A stretch of DNA of 64,000 nt, taken from the NCBI GenBank assembly GCA_024508355.1, contig JAMZEJ010000004.1, positions 186,001-250,000 on the forward strand, written 5' to 3'. The notes beneath the pieces were generated by a model that had not been told where the DNA came from, searched no databases, and was given only the letters and a program-made list of their open reading frames with translations. Source of the stretch: Rhizosaccharibacter radicis (GTDB taxonomy: Bacteria; Pseudomonadota; Alphaproteobacteria; Acetobacterales; Acetobacteraceae). Made by a program: the position numbers and the translations under genes. Shown here piece by piece: positions 26,704 through 35,995 of the stretch; the first letter of the stretch is position 1, and each line of letters starts with the position of its first letter.

Positions 26704-27924
26704 TCAGCGTGGTCTCGGCCGCTGGCGATCGAAGGCGAAGGCGAGCGCCGCGCCCAGCAACATCAGCAGCACCATCGCGAGCGGACGTTCGGAGCCGATC
26801 CACCCCACGAGGGCGGTACTGACGGCACCCACGAAGAACACCGTGGTGCCGTAGAGGGCCGACGCGGCGCCGGCATGGCGGTTGTTGCGCAGCACCGAGC
26901 CCACCGCTGCCCCGGGCAGCACGAAGCCGAGGGCGCCCATGCATCCCATCATCGCCAGGGCCATCGGGATCGGGCCGCCCCGATCGGTGATCGCCAGCAC
27001 CAGCATGATCAGGACGGTGCCGAACAGACTGAGGCAGCCATCGGTCAGGGCGCGATCGGGTCCGAAGCGAGCGGCCACCCTCGCGTTGGCTTGGGTGCCC
27101 AGGATGTAGCCCACCGCGTTGAGGATGAAGACCTCCCCGAACTGGGCGGGGGTCAGGTTGTAGTGGTTGAGAAACACCGGCGGCGCTCCGCCCAGGAACG
27201 CGAACAGGCTGAAGGTGGCGAAGCCTCCTTCCAGGGCGTGGCTTCGGAAGGAGCGGCTGCGCCAGACCAGCACGTAGCGCGCGAGGCTTTCCCCGATCCG
27301 GAGCCTGGCGGAATGCCGGGTGCGGGCGGTTTCCGGCAACAGCAGGTGGATCAGCAGCGCGCACGACCCGCCATACAGGGCGGCGATCCAGAAGATGTCG
27401 CGCCAACTGCCGTATTGGGCGATCAGGCCGCCCACGGTCGGGGCGATCACCGGGACCACCCCCATGACCACCACCATCCGGCTGATCATCCGGGTGGCTT
27501 CCACGCCGTCGGTCACCACGTCCGCGATGACCGCCCGCGGGATCACGAGGCTGGCCGCCCCCCCGAAAGCAGCCCACAGGCGCCACCACGACAGCACGGT
27601 CATGGATTCCGACAACGCGCAGCCGATGGACGCGACGGTGTAGAGCAACGTCCCGAACATCAGCGGTCGCCGCCGCCCGTAATGATCGGCGAGCGGACCG
27701 TGGGTGAGCTGCCCGACCGATAGGCCGAGAAACCAGGCCGCGAGCGTCATCTGCGCCTCGCCCGGCCGGGCGGCGAGAGCCGCCTTCATCACCGGAAAAG
27801 CCGGAAGATACATGTCGGTGGAAATCGGACCGACGGCGGTCAGCAGGGCCAGCAGCACCGTGATGACCATCGGCGACTGCCGCACCGCGGCCGGCGATTC
27901 CAGCACGTCCGCGGAAAGGCTCAT
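26704..27924 (-). CDS. MFS transporter, Bcr/CflA-type drug efflux
   Basis: A 406-residue protein with 12 predicted membrane helices. Features of the DHA1 Bcr/CflA group include STDMYLPAFPVM at the end of the first helix, the loop 2-3 motif GPLADHYGRRRPLMFG, and the helix 5 region VMGVVPVIAPTVGGLI. Relatives export bicyclomycin, chloramphenicol or sulfonamides; no substrate can be assigned here. The ATG at 27924 gives MSLSADVLE directly before the first helix; no strong ribosome-binding site is seen. It is transcribed alone, divergent from the zinc-ribbon gene. Confidence 0.85.
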   Translation of the reverse strand: MSLSADVLESPAAVRQSPMVITVLLALLTAVGPISTDMYLPAFPVMKAALAARPGEAQMTLAAWFLGLSVGQLTHGPLADHYGRRRPLMFGTLLYTVASIGCALSESMTVLSWWRLWAAFGGAASLVIPRAVIADVVTDGVEATRMISRMVVVMGVVPVIAPTVGGLIAQYGSWRDIFWIAALYGGSCALLIHLLLPETARTRHSARLRIGESLARYVLVWRSRSFRSHALEGGFATFSLFAFLGGAPPVFLNHYNLTPAQFGEVFILNAVGYILGTQANARVAARFGPDRALTDGCLSLFGTVLIMLVLAITDRGGPIPMALAMMGCMGALGFVLPGAAVGSVLRNNRHAGAASALYGTTVFFVGAVSTALVGWIGSERPLAMVLLMLLGAALAFAFDRQRPRPR

Positions 27925-28087
27925 GGAGAAAAACGAACCACCGAGCAGGACGCGGGACCCATCATGGCCTCCGATGGACAACGCATAGCTGGAGCCTGAC
28001 GCCACACGCCTGACATATCGGGTCGATGCTAGGGCAGAAGCCCGTCCGGTGCCAGAACCGGGTGAGCATCGGACGATGCCGCCGCGC

Positions 28088-28134
28088 CTGCCCTTCTGGC
28101 CGCTCGCCCCTCCGGCCACCTGCCCTTCTGGCCG
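28088..28134. repeat. Short direct repeat upstream of the zinc-ribbon gene
   Basis: Two identical 15-bp copies (CTGCCCTTCTGGCCG) lie at 28088-28102 and 28120-28134, a 32-bp period. They sit in the 276-bp divergent region between the MFS gene and the zinc-ribbon gene. They could be regulatory or a chance GC-rich duplication. Confidence 0.4.
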
Positions 28135-28200
28135 TGCGACCGCTTGCCCCGGAGGCTGGTCCGGCGGAGAACCGGGCCACCACCACCCGGGAGCATTCCC

Positions 28201-28608
28201 ATGGCCATCGTGCCGACCACGCGCGTGCCCTGCTTCATCTGCGGCGATGCCGCGGCACTCGCCGGGGAGACGCCCGGCCATATCGACTATGACTGCGCGC
28301 GGTGCGGGCGGCTGAGGATCACCGGCCGTGCCTTCCACATCTTCCCGCCCAAGGCCATGGCGACGTTCGACCGCCTCTGGCTGTCGCGAAAGGTGCGCGA
28401 GATTCCGACCACCCGCCGCAACGGCATCCGCCGTCTGGTGGAGGAGCGCTGGCTGCACCATTGGCGGTTGGTCACGCTGTTGAAGGCCGATCACGGCTTG
28501 TCGGACGCGGAAGCGGAAGCGGCGATCGCGCGGCACCCGGGCGTGGACATCACCGGCGAGGCGCTGCTGGCGCTGGTGGCCCTGGATCTGTCCGAGACGC
28601 GACATTGA
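28201..28608 (+). CDS. Hypothetical zinc-ribbon protein
   Basis: A 135-residue protein that opens with a likely zinc ribbon: PCFICGD and, 17 residues on, YDCARCGRL (two CxxC pairs). The rest is helical and basic (FDRLWLSRKVREIPTTRRNGIRRLVEERWLHHW), then acidic-helical (SDAEAEAAIARHPGVDITGEALLALVAL). The N-terminal ribbon with a basic helix could bind nucleic acid (inference). The ATG at 28201 has GGGAG about 7 bp upstream. Its stop overlaps the TTG start of the following membrane-protein gene, suggesting coupling. No named family is recognised. Confidence 0.65.
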   Translation: MAIVPTTRVPCFICGDAAALAGETPGHIDYDCARCGRLRITGRAFHIFPPKAMATFDRLWLSRKVREIPTTRRNGIRRLVEERWLHHWRLVTLLKADHGLSDAEAEAAIARHPGVDITGEALLALVALDLSETRH

Positions 28609-30272
28609 AGCCTTCGTCTGGCCGGTCCGGTTTCGATGGACCGACTTTCTTCCTGGTGATCGCGTCCGGTCTTCTTTTCTGCTGGCCGATCCTGCGGCCG
28701 TTGAGCTGGGTGGGAGGGGACGCGCCCTATCATCTCGACCGGCTGATCTCGACGCTGGCGGCGCTGCATCAGGGTCAACTGCCACCGTTCTTCGACTTCA
28801 CCAACGACAAGTATTTCGGCAACAGCTGGAACCTGTTCTATCCGCCGTTGTCGCTGTTCGTGCTGCTCGCCGGGTTCTTTCTGTGGGGCCACGACATCAA
28901 CCACGCGATCGAGCTGTTGGCGTTGTCCACCGTGCTGCTGGCAGGCTGGACCGCCTGGGCCGCCGGACGCGACCTTTTCGCCGACAGGAACAAGCGCCTG
29001 TGTGCGGCGGCCTTCTACGCCCTGTCGCCCTACATGGCCTCGAACTTCTATCAGCGTTACGCCCTTGCGGAAGCACTGGCCCTCGCTTTCCTTCCGCTGT
29101 TGCTGGCGGGCCTCGGTCGCTTCGAGAGCGGCGTCCGGTCACGGCTGATCGGATGGTCGCTGGCGCTGATGCTGTTGTCGGACCTGCCCGCCTGCTCGGT
29201 CGCGATCGCCGCACTCGGCCTCTACCTCCTGTTGTCGCCCGAGCGCGGACGGCTGCTGCGCCAGTTGCTGGTGTGGGATCTGCCAGTGGTGCTGGGAGGC
29301 TGCGCCTTCTTTCTGGGGCCGTTCCTGTTCGAGGCGACCCGGATGCCGGTGTTCATGACCTCGGCCGCAGCGCCGGATTTTCCGCGCCTGATGCAGGCCA
29401 ACAGCCTGTCATTCGAGAATCTGTTCCTGCTGACGCCGAACGCGGACCATTTCCAGCTGGGGCTGGGATTGCCTGCGGCGATCCTGTTGTTCTGGTTCGT
29501 GGGCAGCGTGGTGCGCCAGGGGAAGGCGTTTCCGCCGCTTCTGCTGGTGGCATCGATCTTCACGATCGCCATCCTGGGCCTGATCCCGTTCGGGCAAGTG
29601 CCGCGAGCGTGGGGGCGCCTCCTGCCGATGCAGTTTCCATGGCGGTCGATCGGGTTCATCGCGGCATTCGTGAGCCTCGGCTGCATGCCATCGCTACAGA
29701 TCCGACCGCGCACATTGGCGATGCTGCTGCTGGTGTCCGCTCTGTCAGGCCTGCAGATCGGCATGGTGGCTCTGGGCGGCAGGCTGAACTACAACCGCGA
29801 CTACGACCCGATGAAGCTCAAGATCGACTTCTTCGACTACACGCCGATGGGGGTGAAGGATCATCCGATGAGCGGCGGCCAGATCGGATCGACGTCCTGC
29901 CACACGATCCACACCGAGATCGGCCCGAACGGGTTCCCCTTCTACGACATCGGCTGCGACCGGCCGGACGAGATCCTGTTGCCCGCGATGGCGTATGCCG
30001 GGATCGTCGTTCGGGGCGGATCGGTGGTCCGGGTCGAGAACGGGCGCTTCCGGGTGCGCCTCCCCGCGGGCGCCAGCGTGATCCGCCTCGGCTATGGCCG
30101 CGGCTTCCTGCTGCTGATCGCAGCGAGCTGGACGGTGACGATCCTGTTCCTCTCCTTCGCCGCGTTCCGTGCAGGGCGGCATTGGCGCACCGCCCGGCGA
30201 TTGGCCGCCGTCGGCCACACCGGCCGATTCTCCGAGCTGGAACGAGAACCAGCACCGGGCGTGCCTCGGTGA
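28605..30272 (+). CDS. Polytopic membrane protein, YfhO/PTPS-related GT-C-like
   Basis: A 555-residue protein with about 11 membrane segments. The first periplasmic loop reads WVGGDAPYHLDRLI, then QLPPFFDFTNDKYFGNSWNLFYPPLSL, which resembles the 6-pyruvoyl-tetrahydropterin-synthase-related/YfhO membrane family. A soluble region near residues 390-510 precedes a last helix. Such proteins are thought to transfer sugars from lipid carriers, but the reaction here is unknown. The start is probably TTG at 28605 overlapping the upstream stop (TTGA); GTG at 28656 would cut into the first helix. A stretch with little coding signal follows. Confidence 0.68.
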   Translation: MKPSSGRSGFDGPTFFLVIASGLLFCWPILRPLSWVGGDAPYHLDRLISTLAALHQGQLPPFFDFTNDKYFGNSWNLFYPPLSLFVLLAGFFLWGHDINHAIELLALSTVLLAGWTAWAAGRDLFADRNKRLCAAAFYALSPYMASNFYQRYALAEALALAFLPLLLAGLGRFESGVRSRLIGWSLALMLLSDLPACSVAIAALGLYLLLSPERGRLLRQLLVWDLPVVLGGCAFFLGPFLFEATRMPVFMTSAAAPDFPRLMQANSLSFENLFLLTPNADHFQLGLGLPAAILLFWFVGSVVRQGKAFPPLLLVASIFTIAILGLIPFGQVPRAWGRLLPMQFPWRSIGFIAAFVSLGCMPSLQIRPRTLAMLLLVSALSGLQIGMVALGGRLNYNRDYDPMKLKIDFFDYTPMGVKDHPMSGGQIGSTSCHTIHTEIGPNGFPFYDIGCDRPDEILLPAMAYAGIVVRGGSVVRVENGRFRVRLPAGASVIRLGYGRGFLLLIAASWTVTILFLSFAAFRAGRHWRTARRLAAVGHTGRFSELEREPAPGVPR

Positions 30273-30625
30273 CATCGCCTCGGCGGGGCGCGACCTGACG
30301 CGGACGCCCATTCGGTGGCATGCGCGGCGCGTCCGCCGTTCCGGCCGGGGCATGACCTGCTGCCAGGCCAGACCGCGTCCAGCCGGGCGAGATCCCGTTC
30401 GATCATCCGACGGCGGGATACCGCGGACGGCCGAGCGGCGGCGGCCGTTCCTGGCGAGGGTTCCGCCAGCGGCCGGCAAACGCCGCATCGGCGCGACGTG
30501 CGCGACCCCCGCGGTCTTCGCCGGATCAGCCACGCGCTCGGGTCCTGGCAAACAGCCGACCCCCGAGCCTAGGTCGGACGGGCGATTGGGACGGATATGA
30601 TGCCGCCGAAGCGCGTGGGGACCGC
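30273..30625. other. Intergenic stretch, no gene seen
   Basis: 353 bp between the membrane protein and a hypothetical gene. Reading frames here are short or lack recognisable protein sequence on both strands. No repeat, hairpin or promoter stands out. Confidence 0.5.
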
Positions 30626-31201
30626 ATGATCGAGCAGACTGGTTTGTCGTTGACGAGAAGCGATACGCGGATGCCGGCCACCTTCCAGGGAACCGCCCGG
30701 CTGGTGGAGGGCGCCGGCACCCCATCCCCCCGACCGGCGCCGTTCGACAACCTGGCGGGAACATTCAACGCCGATCTGGACGTCAATTTCGAGTTGCTGG
30801 TCGGGCTGGGTTTCGTGCCGGTGGATCCGTCGCATCCCGCCCATGCGCGCTATGTCGCGGCGAAAGCGTCGCACCAGCTGGGGCCATCCGCGGTGGCACC
30901 CACCACATGGCCAGCCCAGGCATCCGGTCCGGAATCGCTGACGATACCTTTCGAGACCACGATCATGATCACGGCCGACACGGCGTTGCGATTCGGGCTG
31001 GTGGCGCCGGGCGGCAAGACGTCGGCCCTCGCGAGCCGTTCCGACCCGATGGCGCAGCAGGCGATGAGGCCGCCGCCCCTGGGCCCGGGCTCAGGCAGTG
31101 GCGCGCCGCCGGAGGGGACCCACACGGCCGGCCGCCGCACAGCGTCTCCGCCCGCGATCGGCGACTTCACCAAATCTCCCACCCTTCGGAACCGCCCGTA
31201 G
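30626..31201 (+). CDS. Hypothetical protein
   Basis: A 191-residue reading frame. The first half is plausible protein (FNADLDVNFELLVGLGFVPVDPSHPAHARYVAAK). The second half is low-complexity and rich in Pro, Gly, Ser and Thr. Third codon positions are strongly G/C throughout, which supports coding on this strand. There is GGGG about 5 bp before the ATG. No signal peptide, membrane segment or family motif is seen. A 110-residue reading frame opposite (30850-31182) is the main alternative. Its position in a gene-poor, pseudogene-bearing stretch keeps confidence low. Confidence 0.4.
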   Translation: MIEQTGLSLTRSDTRMPATFQGTARLVEGAGTPSPRPAPFDNLAGTFNADLDVNFELLVGLGFVPVDPSHPAHARYVAAKASHQLGPSAVAPTTWPAQASGPESLTIPFETTIMITADTALRFGLVAPGGKTSALASRSDPMAQQAMRPPPLGPGSGSGAPPEGTHTAGRRTASPPAIGDFTKSPTLRNRP

Positions 31202-31568
31202 TCCCCAGAAAACTATGGGTCGCGGTGCTGCAGACATGCCTCACCCGTCCGGGGCCGGAACGCGCACCACGGTCACGACGGTGTCGGGTCAAGGACAGCC
31301 CGGTTGTCGGGGACGGCCGGAGATCGATGCGGATGCAGCCCCTAGCTCCGGACCTTGAAGCTGGGACTGCGGGGCGGAATTACTGGGGATGCACGCGGGT
31401 TGAGCGTGATGCGTCGGAGCTGACGGAGAAGAAGCACCGCGGATCGTGTGGTTGTCACCTTCCTCAGGCGCGCAGGACCCTCGGCGCCTCAAGCGGTATC
31501 AGGGGTCCATGGTCCTGAACCGATAGCCGCGCCTCGCGTTCGACGCCCGAGATGGCAGGCCAGGCAGG
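31202..31568. other. Intergenic stretch before LysR remnant, no gene seen
   Basis: 367 bp with no convincing reading frame on either strand. If the LysR gene downstream was once complete, its missing N-terminal helix-turn-helix half should lie here, but no recognisable trace remains. Confidence 0.45.
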
Positions 31569-32049
31569 TTGCGAAACGGCCAGCTGCTGGAAAGGCGCCG
31601 AGCCTCACGCCCAGGTCGACACGTGCGGCAGGAGGTCCTGCTGGCACACCGGATCACGGTGATCGGCCGCGCCGCACATCCGGTGGCCTCGCTATGGGCC
31701 GCCTGGAGGACCGGCCCGACTCCCCTGGATCCTCGGCCACCGAAGCTCCGTGCCGCGGGAGCGCTGGCAGCGCTTGTTCGACGAGGTCGGGGTACGGCGC
31801 CCGGGGGCACCGATCCATAGCGGCTCGGTCGCCACCATCCGTGGCCTCCTTGCCTGCAGCGACTTCCTCTCCCTGCTGTCACGCGACCAGAGCCAGGTGG
31901 AGATCGACGCCGGACTGCTGACGGTGATCGCATCCCAGGTTCCCGAGACCATGCGCATGGTCGACGCCATCGCCCGGCGAGACTGGTTCCCGACCGCCAC
32001 CCCGACGCGCTTCCTGACCTTGTTGCGAGAGGCCGCCCGGGGTCGCTGA
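31569..32049 (+). pseudogene. LysR-family regulator, decayed C-terminal fragment
   Basis: Two frames together match the effector-binding end of a LysR regulator. The first frame gives QEVLLAHRITVIGRAAHPVAS (to about 31690). After a frameshift the second gives LPWILGHRSSVPRERWQRLF, then a block from 31830 on including LLACSDFLSLLSRDQ, and it ends RRDWFPTATPTRFLTLLREA before a stop at 32047-32049. The DNA-binding N-terminal half is absent. The last 100 residues read as an open frame but could not make a working regulator. It stops 45 bp before the lacI-type gene and may be the discarded earlier regulator of this locus (inference). Confidence 0.75.
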
Positions 32050-32094
32050 ACGGTTTGTTTGACGTCACATCTCGGCTCGCCGACCCTCGCGGGG

Positions 32095-33117
32095 ATGAGC
32101 AGCATCAAGAACGGCCGGCGGCCGACGGCACGGGATGTGGCCCGGGTCGCGGGCGTTTCACAGCCGGCGGTGTCACGAGCCTTCACCGAAGGCGCCAGCA
32201 TCGCGGTCGAGACGAGGGACAAGGTGCTGCGCGCCGCCAAGGAGCTCGGCTACCGACCGAACCTGATCGCGCGCTCGCTCACCACCAGCCGGTCGCGTCT
32301 GGTGGGCGTGGCGATGTCCTATCTGGAGAACCCCTTCTATCCGGCGATGCTCGAACGGATCGCCGCGATCCTCGCCGACGCCGGCTACAAGGTCCTGCTG
32401 TTCACCTCGCCGCCGGGCGCGCCTTGCGAGCCGCTGCTCGAGGACGTGCTGCGCAACCGCGTGGACGCCCTGATCCTGGCGTCGGCGTCGATCACCTCCC
32501 GCTTCGCCGAGGAGTGCAGCCGGGCCGGAGTCCCCGTGGTGCTGGTCAACCGCCGCACGCCCGGGCACCGGACCTCGACGGTCACGGGCATGAACGAGGA
32601 CGGCGCGGTGGTGATCGCCGAGCGGATCGCCCGCGCCGGGCATCGCCGGCCGGCGTTCATGGCCGGCCTCGAGAACGCCTCCACGAGCCAGGAGCGCGAG
32701 CGCGGGTTCCTCCGTGGCCTGGTGGCGGCCGGCCTGCCGGAACCGTTGCGCGTCGTCGGCCATTTCGACTTCGAACGTGCGCGCTCCGCCATGCGCGCGC
32801 TGCTGGCGCTGCCCAAGCCGCCCGACGCCGTGTTCTGCGCCAACGACTACATGGCGCTGGCGGCCCTGCAGACGCTGCACGAGGAAAGCGCCCTGCGGCC
32901 CGGTCGCGACATCTCGATCATCGGCTTCGACGACATCCCGGCCGCCGCCTGGCCGAGCTTCGCCCTCAGCACGTTCTCGCAACCCTACGCCCTCATGGCG
33001 GAACGCGTCGTCGCCCGGGTCCTCGATCAACTGCGGCATCCCGGTCGCCCGGCCGTCGAGGATGTCGTGCCCGGCAGCTTTCTCCAGCGACGGTCCTCGC
33101 GACCCGTCCGGGCCTGA
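32095..33117 (+). CDS. LacI-family transcriptional regulator
   Basis: A 340-residue repressor. The helix-turn-helix and hinge-helix region is PTARDVARVAGVSQPAVSRAF at about residues 10-30, then YRPNLIARSLTTSRSRLVGV. The periplasmic-binding-protein-like ligand domain has YLENPFYPAMLERI, FCANDYMALAAL and IIGFDDIPAAAWPSF. The ATG at 32095 has GCGGGG directly upstream; a TTG at 32059 in frame is less likely. It lies 106 bp upstream of the hpsN-like gene, same strand, and an 18-bp palindrome in between overlaps a promoter. It probably represses the catabolic operon until its substrate or an intermediate binds. Confidence 0.92.
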   Translation: MSSIKNGRRPTARDVARVAGVSQPAVSRAFTEGASIAVETRDKVLRAAKELGYRPNLIARSLTTSRSRLVGVAMSYLENPFYPAMLERIAAILADAGYKVLLFTSPPGAPCEPLLEDVLRNRVDALILASASITSRFAEECSRAGVPVVLVNRRTPGHRTSTVTGMNEDGAVVIAERIARAGHRRPAFMAGLENASTSQERERGFLRGLVAAGLPEPLRVVGHFDFERARSAMRALLALPKPPDAVFCANDYMALAALQTLHEESALRPGRDISIIGFDDIPAAAWPSFALSTFSQPYALMAERVVARVLDQLRHPGRPAVEDVVPGSFLQRRSSRPVRA

Positions 33118-33125
33118 CCGCGCCC

Positions 33126-33165
33126 TTGACACCTCCCCAGGCCGAGAATTGAATACGTATTCAAT
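33126..33165 (+). promoter_or_regulatory. Promoter with overlapping 18-bp palindromic operator
   Basis: TTGACA at 33126-33131 is a perfect -35 box. After a 17-bp spacer, TTGAAT at 33149-33154 is the best -10. The palindrome ATTGAATACGTATTCAAT (33148-33165) is perfect, has a central CG as LacI-family operators do, and covers the -10. Binding by the LacI-type protein encoded just upstream would block the promoter of the hpsN-like operon. Confidence 0.75.
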
Positions 33166-33223
33166 AGTCCCGGATGAGCAAATCCGGTGAACCGCCGCGA
33201 CGAGCGTCGCAGGAGAGGCAACG

Positions 33224-34534
33224 ATGGAGAACTGGCTCAAGCACGGCGCCGACGCCTCGAACGCCGCCGAGACCGACCGCAAGGTGCGCGAAACCGTGGA
33301 AGCGATCCTCGGCGACATCGCCGCACGCGGCGACGTGGCGGTGCGCGAGTTATCGGCACGCTTCGATCGCCTCGAACGAGACGATTTCCGTCTTTCCCGT
33401 CGCGAGATCGACGATTGCCTGGGGCAGATGTCGGACCAGGATCTCGCGGATATCACGTTCGCGCAGGAACAGGTGCGTAACTTCGCCCGCCACCAGCGCG
33501 AAGCGTTGCGGGACGTCGAGGTCGAGACATTGCCCGGCATCGTGCTGGGCCACCGTAACATCCCGGTGGCCGCCGCCGGCTGCTACGTTCCCGGCGGCAA
33601 GTATCCCTTGCTCGCCTCGGCGCATATGTCGGTGATCACCGCCAAGGTCGCCGGGGTGCCCCGGGTCGCCACCTGCGCGCCGCCCACCAACGGCAGGCCG
33701 GCCGCCGCGATCGTCGCGGCGCAGCATCTCGCCGGCGCGGACGAGATCTATTGCCTGGGCGGTGTGCAGGCGATCGGCGCCATGGCGCTGGGCACCGAAA
33801 GCATCTCCGCGGTGGACATGCTGGTCGGCCCCGGCAACGCCTATGTCGCCGAGGCCAAGCGCCAGCTGTTCGGGCGCGTCGGCATCGACCTGTTCGCCGG
33901 CCCCACGGAAACGCTGGTGATCGCCGACGACAGTGTCGACGGCGAGATCTGCGCCACCGACCTGCTGGGCCAGGCCGAGCATGGTCCGGACAGCCCGGCG
34001 ATCCTGTTGACGACCTCCCGGTCGCTCGCGACCGATACCCTGCGCGAGATCGAGCGGCTGCTCGCCATCCTGCCGACCGCCGGCATCGCGCGGCAGGCCT
34101 GGGAGCGGCACGGCGCGGTCTGCGTCGTCGAGAGCGACGAGGAGATGGTGGCGGTCGCCGACCGCATCGCGTCGGAACACGTCCAGGTCATGACCCGCGA
34201 TCCGGACTTCTTTCTGGACCGCATGCGCAACTACGGCGCGCTGTTCCTTGGACCGCGGACCAACGTCGCCTTCGGCGACAAGGTGATCGGCACCAACCAT
34301 ACGCTGCCGACGCGGGGAGCGGCCCGCTACACGGGCGGCCTCTGGGTCGGCAAGTTCCTCAAGACCTGCACCTACCAGCGGGTGCTGACCGACGAGGCGT
34401 CGGCCCGGATCGGACGCCACTGCTCCCGGCTCTGCGCCCTGGAGGGTTTCGTCGGCCATGGCGAACAGGCCAACCTGCGCGCGCGCCGCTACGGCGGCGA
34501 CAACATCCCCTATGGCGGCGTCGCGGCTGCCTGA
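33224..34534 (+). CDS. hpsN: Histidinol dehydrogenase family protein, likely sulfopropanediol 3-dehydrogenase (HpsN)
   Basis: A 436-residue NAD-dependent, zinc-dependent dehydrogenase. Likely zinc ligands and catalytic residues are seen in [11 protein letters not shown] (Gln, His), IASEHVQVM (Glu, His), [13 protein letters not shown] (Asp) and GFVGHGEQA (His). The segments [20 protein letters not shown] and [18 protein letters not shown] are closer to HpsN than to biosynthetic HisD, as far as I recall. HpsN oxidises 2,3-dihydroxypropane-1-sulfonate to sulfolactate. The ATG at 33224 has AGGAG 8 bp upstream. LacI regulator, MFS importer and SDR neighbours mark a catabolic locus, not histidine synthesis. 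A related polyol substrate remains possible. Confidence 0.78.
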   Translation: MENWLKHGADASNAAETDRKVRETVEAILGDIAARGDVAVRELSARFDRLERDDFRLSRREIDDCLGQMSDQDLADITFAQEQVRNFARHQREALRDVEVETLPGIVLGHRNIPVAAAGCYVPGGKYPLLASAHMSVITAKVAGVPRVATCAPPTNGRPAAAIVAAQHLAGADEIYCLGGVQAIGAMALGTESISAVDMLVGPGNAYVAEAKRQLFGRVGIDLFAGPTETLVIADDSVDGEICATDLLGQAEHGPDSPAILLTTSRSLATDTLREIERLLAILPTAGIARQAWERHGAVCVVESDEEMVAVADRIASEHVQVMTRDPDFFLDRMRNYGALFLGPRTNVAFGDKVIGTNHTLPTRGAARYTGGLWVGKFLKTCTYQRVLTDEASARIGRHCSRLCALEGFVGHGEQANLRARRYGGDNIPYGGVAAA

Positions 34535-34621
34535 CGCACGCGCATCCCGGAACGGCCCAGCAGAAGGCCGCCTGGACCGCGAACAGTTGTGCCGAGAAAC
34601 GGCGGAAGGGAGGAGACGACC

Positions 34622-35995
34622 ATGGGAACGCCCCGAACGGCGATACGAACCTGGATGCGCTGGAACGTGATGTTCCTCGTGTTCCTGATCGTGACCGTCA
34701 GCTACCTGGACCGCACCAACCTGTCGGTGGCGGCGCCCACCCTGATGGTGGAACTGAAGCTGAGCCCGACCCAGCTCGGTTTGATCTTCAGCGCCTTCTC
34801 CTGGTCCTACGCCCTGGCGCAGATCCCGGCCGGTATCGTCGCGACGCGGCTGCAGCCGCGCCGGACCTACCTCTACGGCATGTGGAGCTGGTGCCTGCTG
34901 CTGGTGCTGTCCACCACCGCCGGCTCGTTTGGCGCCTGGATCCTGTTCCGCATCCCGTTCGGGCTGGCGGAAGCGATCACCTGGCCGGCGGCGTCCATCC
35001 TGCTCAGCCGCTGGTTTCCCCGGGTCGAGTTCTCGCAGGCGATGGCGCTGCAGAACCTCGGATTGGTGGTCGGCGCGGCGGTGGCGCCTCCCCTGGTCGC
35101 CTTCATCCTGGGGATCTGGGGCTGGCGTGTCGCCTTCATCGTCACCGGCCTGGTGGCGGGAGCGCTGGGAACGGTGTTCTTTCTCGCCGTGCGCGACGAT
35201 CCGGACCAGGATCCACGGGTATCGGAGGCCGAGCTCGCCTGGATCCGGCACGATCGTCCGACGGAAGAAGCGATCAAGGCGCCCCGTGGATTCAACGGCA
35301 TGCTGCTACGGCGACCATCGCTCTGGGCGGTGGGTGTCGCTAACTTCGGTCTGGATTTCATCAACTTCATGTTCCTGACCTGGTACCCGACCTATCTGTC
35401 GGCGCGGTACCACCTGTCGCTCAAGCGCCTCGGCGCACTGGCGATGGAGCCCTACGTGCTCGGCGTGGTCACGGTGCTGGGAGCCGGCTGGCTGGTGCGG
35501 CGGTTGTCCAGCGGCCGGATGGGTTCGGCGCGCGCAAGGCGTCTGGTCATCGCCGGAGGGCTGTTGTTGGGGACATGCGCACTGTTCTCGGTGCCGTATG
35601 CCTCGAACCTGTATCTGTCGATCACCGCGATGTCGCTCGGCTACGCCTTCGTGATGTCGATCCTCGGCCCGATGTGGTCGACGCCTGCGGAGGTCGCCGG
35701 GCGGCACGGCGCCGGCTTTGTCAGCGGCTTCGTCAATTTCATTGGCAATGTCGGCGGCATCCTGTCGCCGATCCTGATGGGGGTCGCCCTGCAGCGCTTC
35801 GCGTCGTTCACACCAGCCATCGTCATCGCCGGCGGGGTGACGCTCGTTTGTGGCGTGCTCTTCACGATGCTGTTCCATCCTGAACAGGATCGCACCGTGG
35901 TAGAAAATTTCCTGCAAGCGCGTACGGCGTCCGGTATCTCCCTCGACGGCGTCCGCGCGCAGCCGGACGTGGCCGTTGCTCGCTCCGGAACATGA
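34622..35995 (+). CDS. MFS transporter, anion:cation symporter (ACS) type
   Basis: A 457-residue protein with 12 membrane helices. Hallmarks of the ACS group (tartrate, galactonate, phthalate and similar organic anions) are VSYLDRTNLSVAAPTLMVEL, the helix 2 segment FSAFSWSYALAQIPAG, and PEIG-position residues RIPFGLAEAITWPA. The ATG at 34622 has a strong GGGAGGAG about 7 bp upstream. It lies 87 bp after the hpsN-like gene on the same strand. It probably imports the anionic substrate oxidised by that enzyme, which fits a sulfonate (inference). The stop overlaps a 33-codon reading frame. Confidence 0.87.
   Translation: MGTPRTAIRTWMRWNVMFLVFLIVTVSYLDRTNLSVAAPTLMVELKLSPTQLGLIFSAFSWSYALAQIPAGIVATRLQPRRTYLYGMWSWCLLLVLSTTAGSFGAWILFRIPFGLAEAITWPAASILLSRWFPRVEFSQAMALQNLGLVVGAAVAPPLVAFILGIWGWRVAFIVTGLVAGALGTVFFLAVRDDPDQDPRVSEAELAWIRHDRPTEEAIKAPRGFNGMLLRRPSLWAVGVANFGLDFINFMFLTWYPTYLSARYHLSLKRLGALAMEPYVLGVVTVLGAGWLVRRLSSGRMGSARARRLVIAGGLLLGTCALFSVPYASNLYLSITAMSLGYAFVMSILGPMWSTPAEVAGRHGAGFVSGFVNFIGNVGGILSPILMGVALQRFASFTPAIVIAGGVTLVCGVLFTMLFHPEQDRTVVENFLQARTASGISLDGVRAQPDVAVARSGT

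Noticed and set aside
28088..28134. Attachment site or CRISPR-like repeat
   Set aside because: Only two 15-bp copies, no integrase, no regular spacer series.
33224..34534. Histidine biosynthesis hisD
   Set aside because: The protein shares the HisD fold, but its neighbours are a LacI regulator, an importer and an SDR, with no other his gene nearby.
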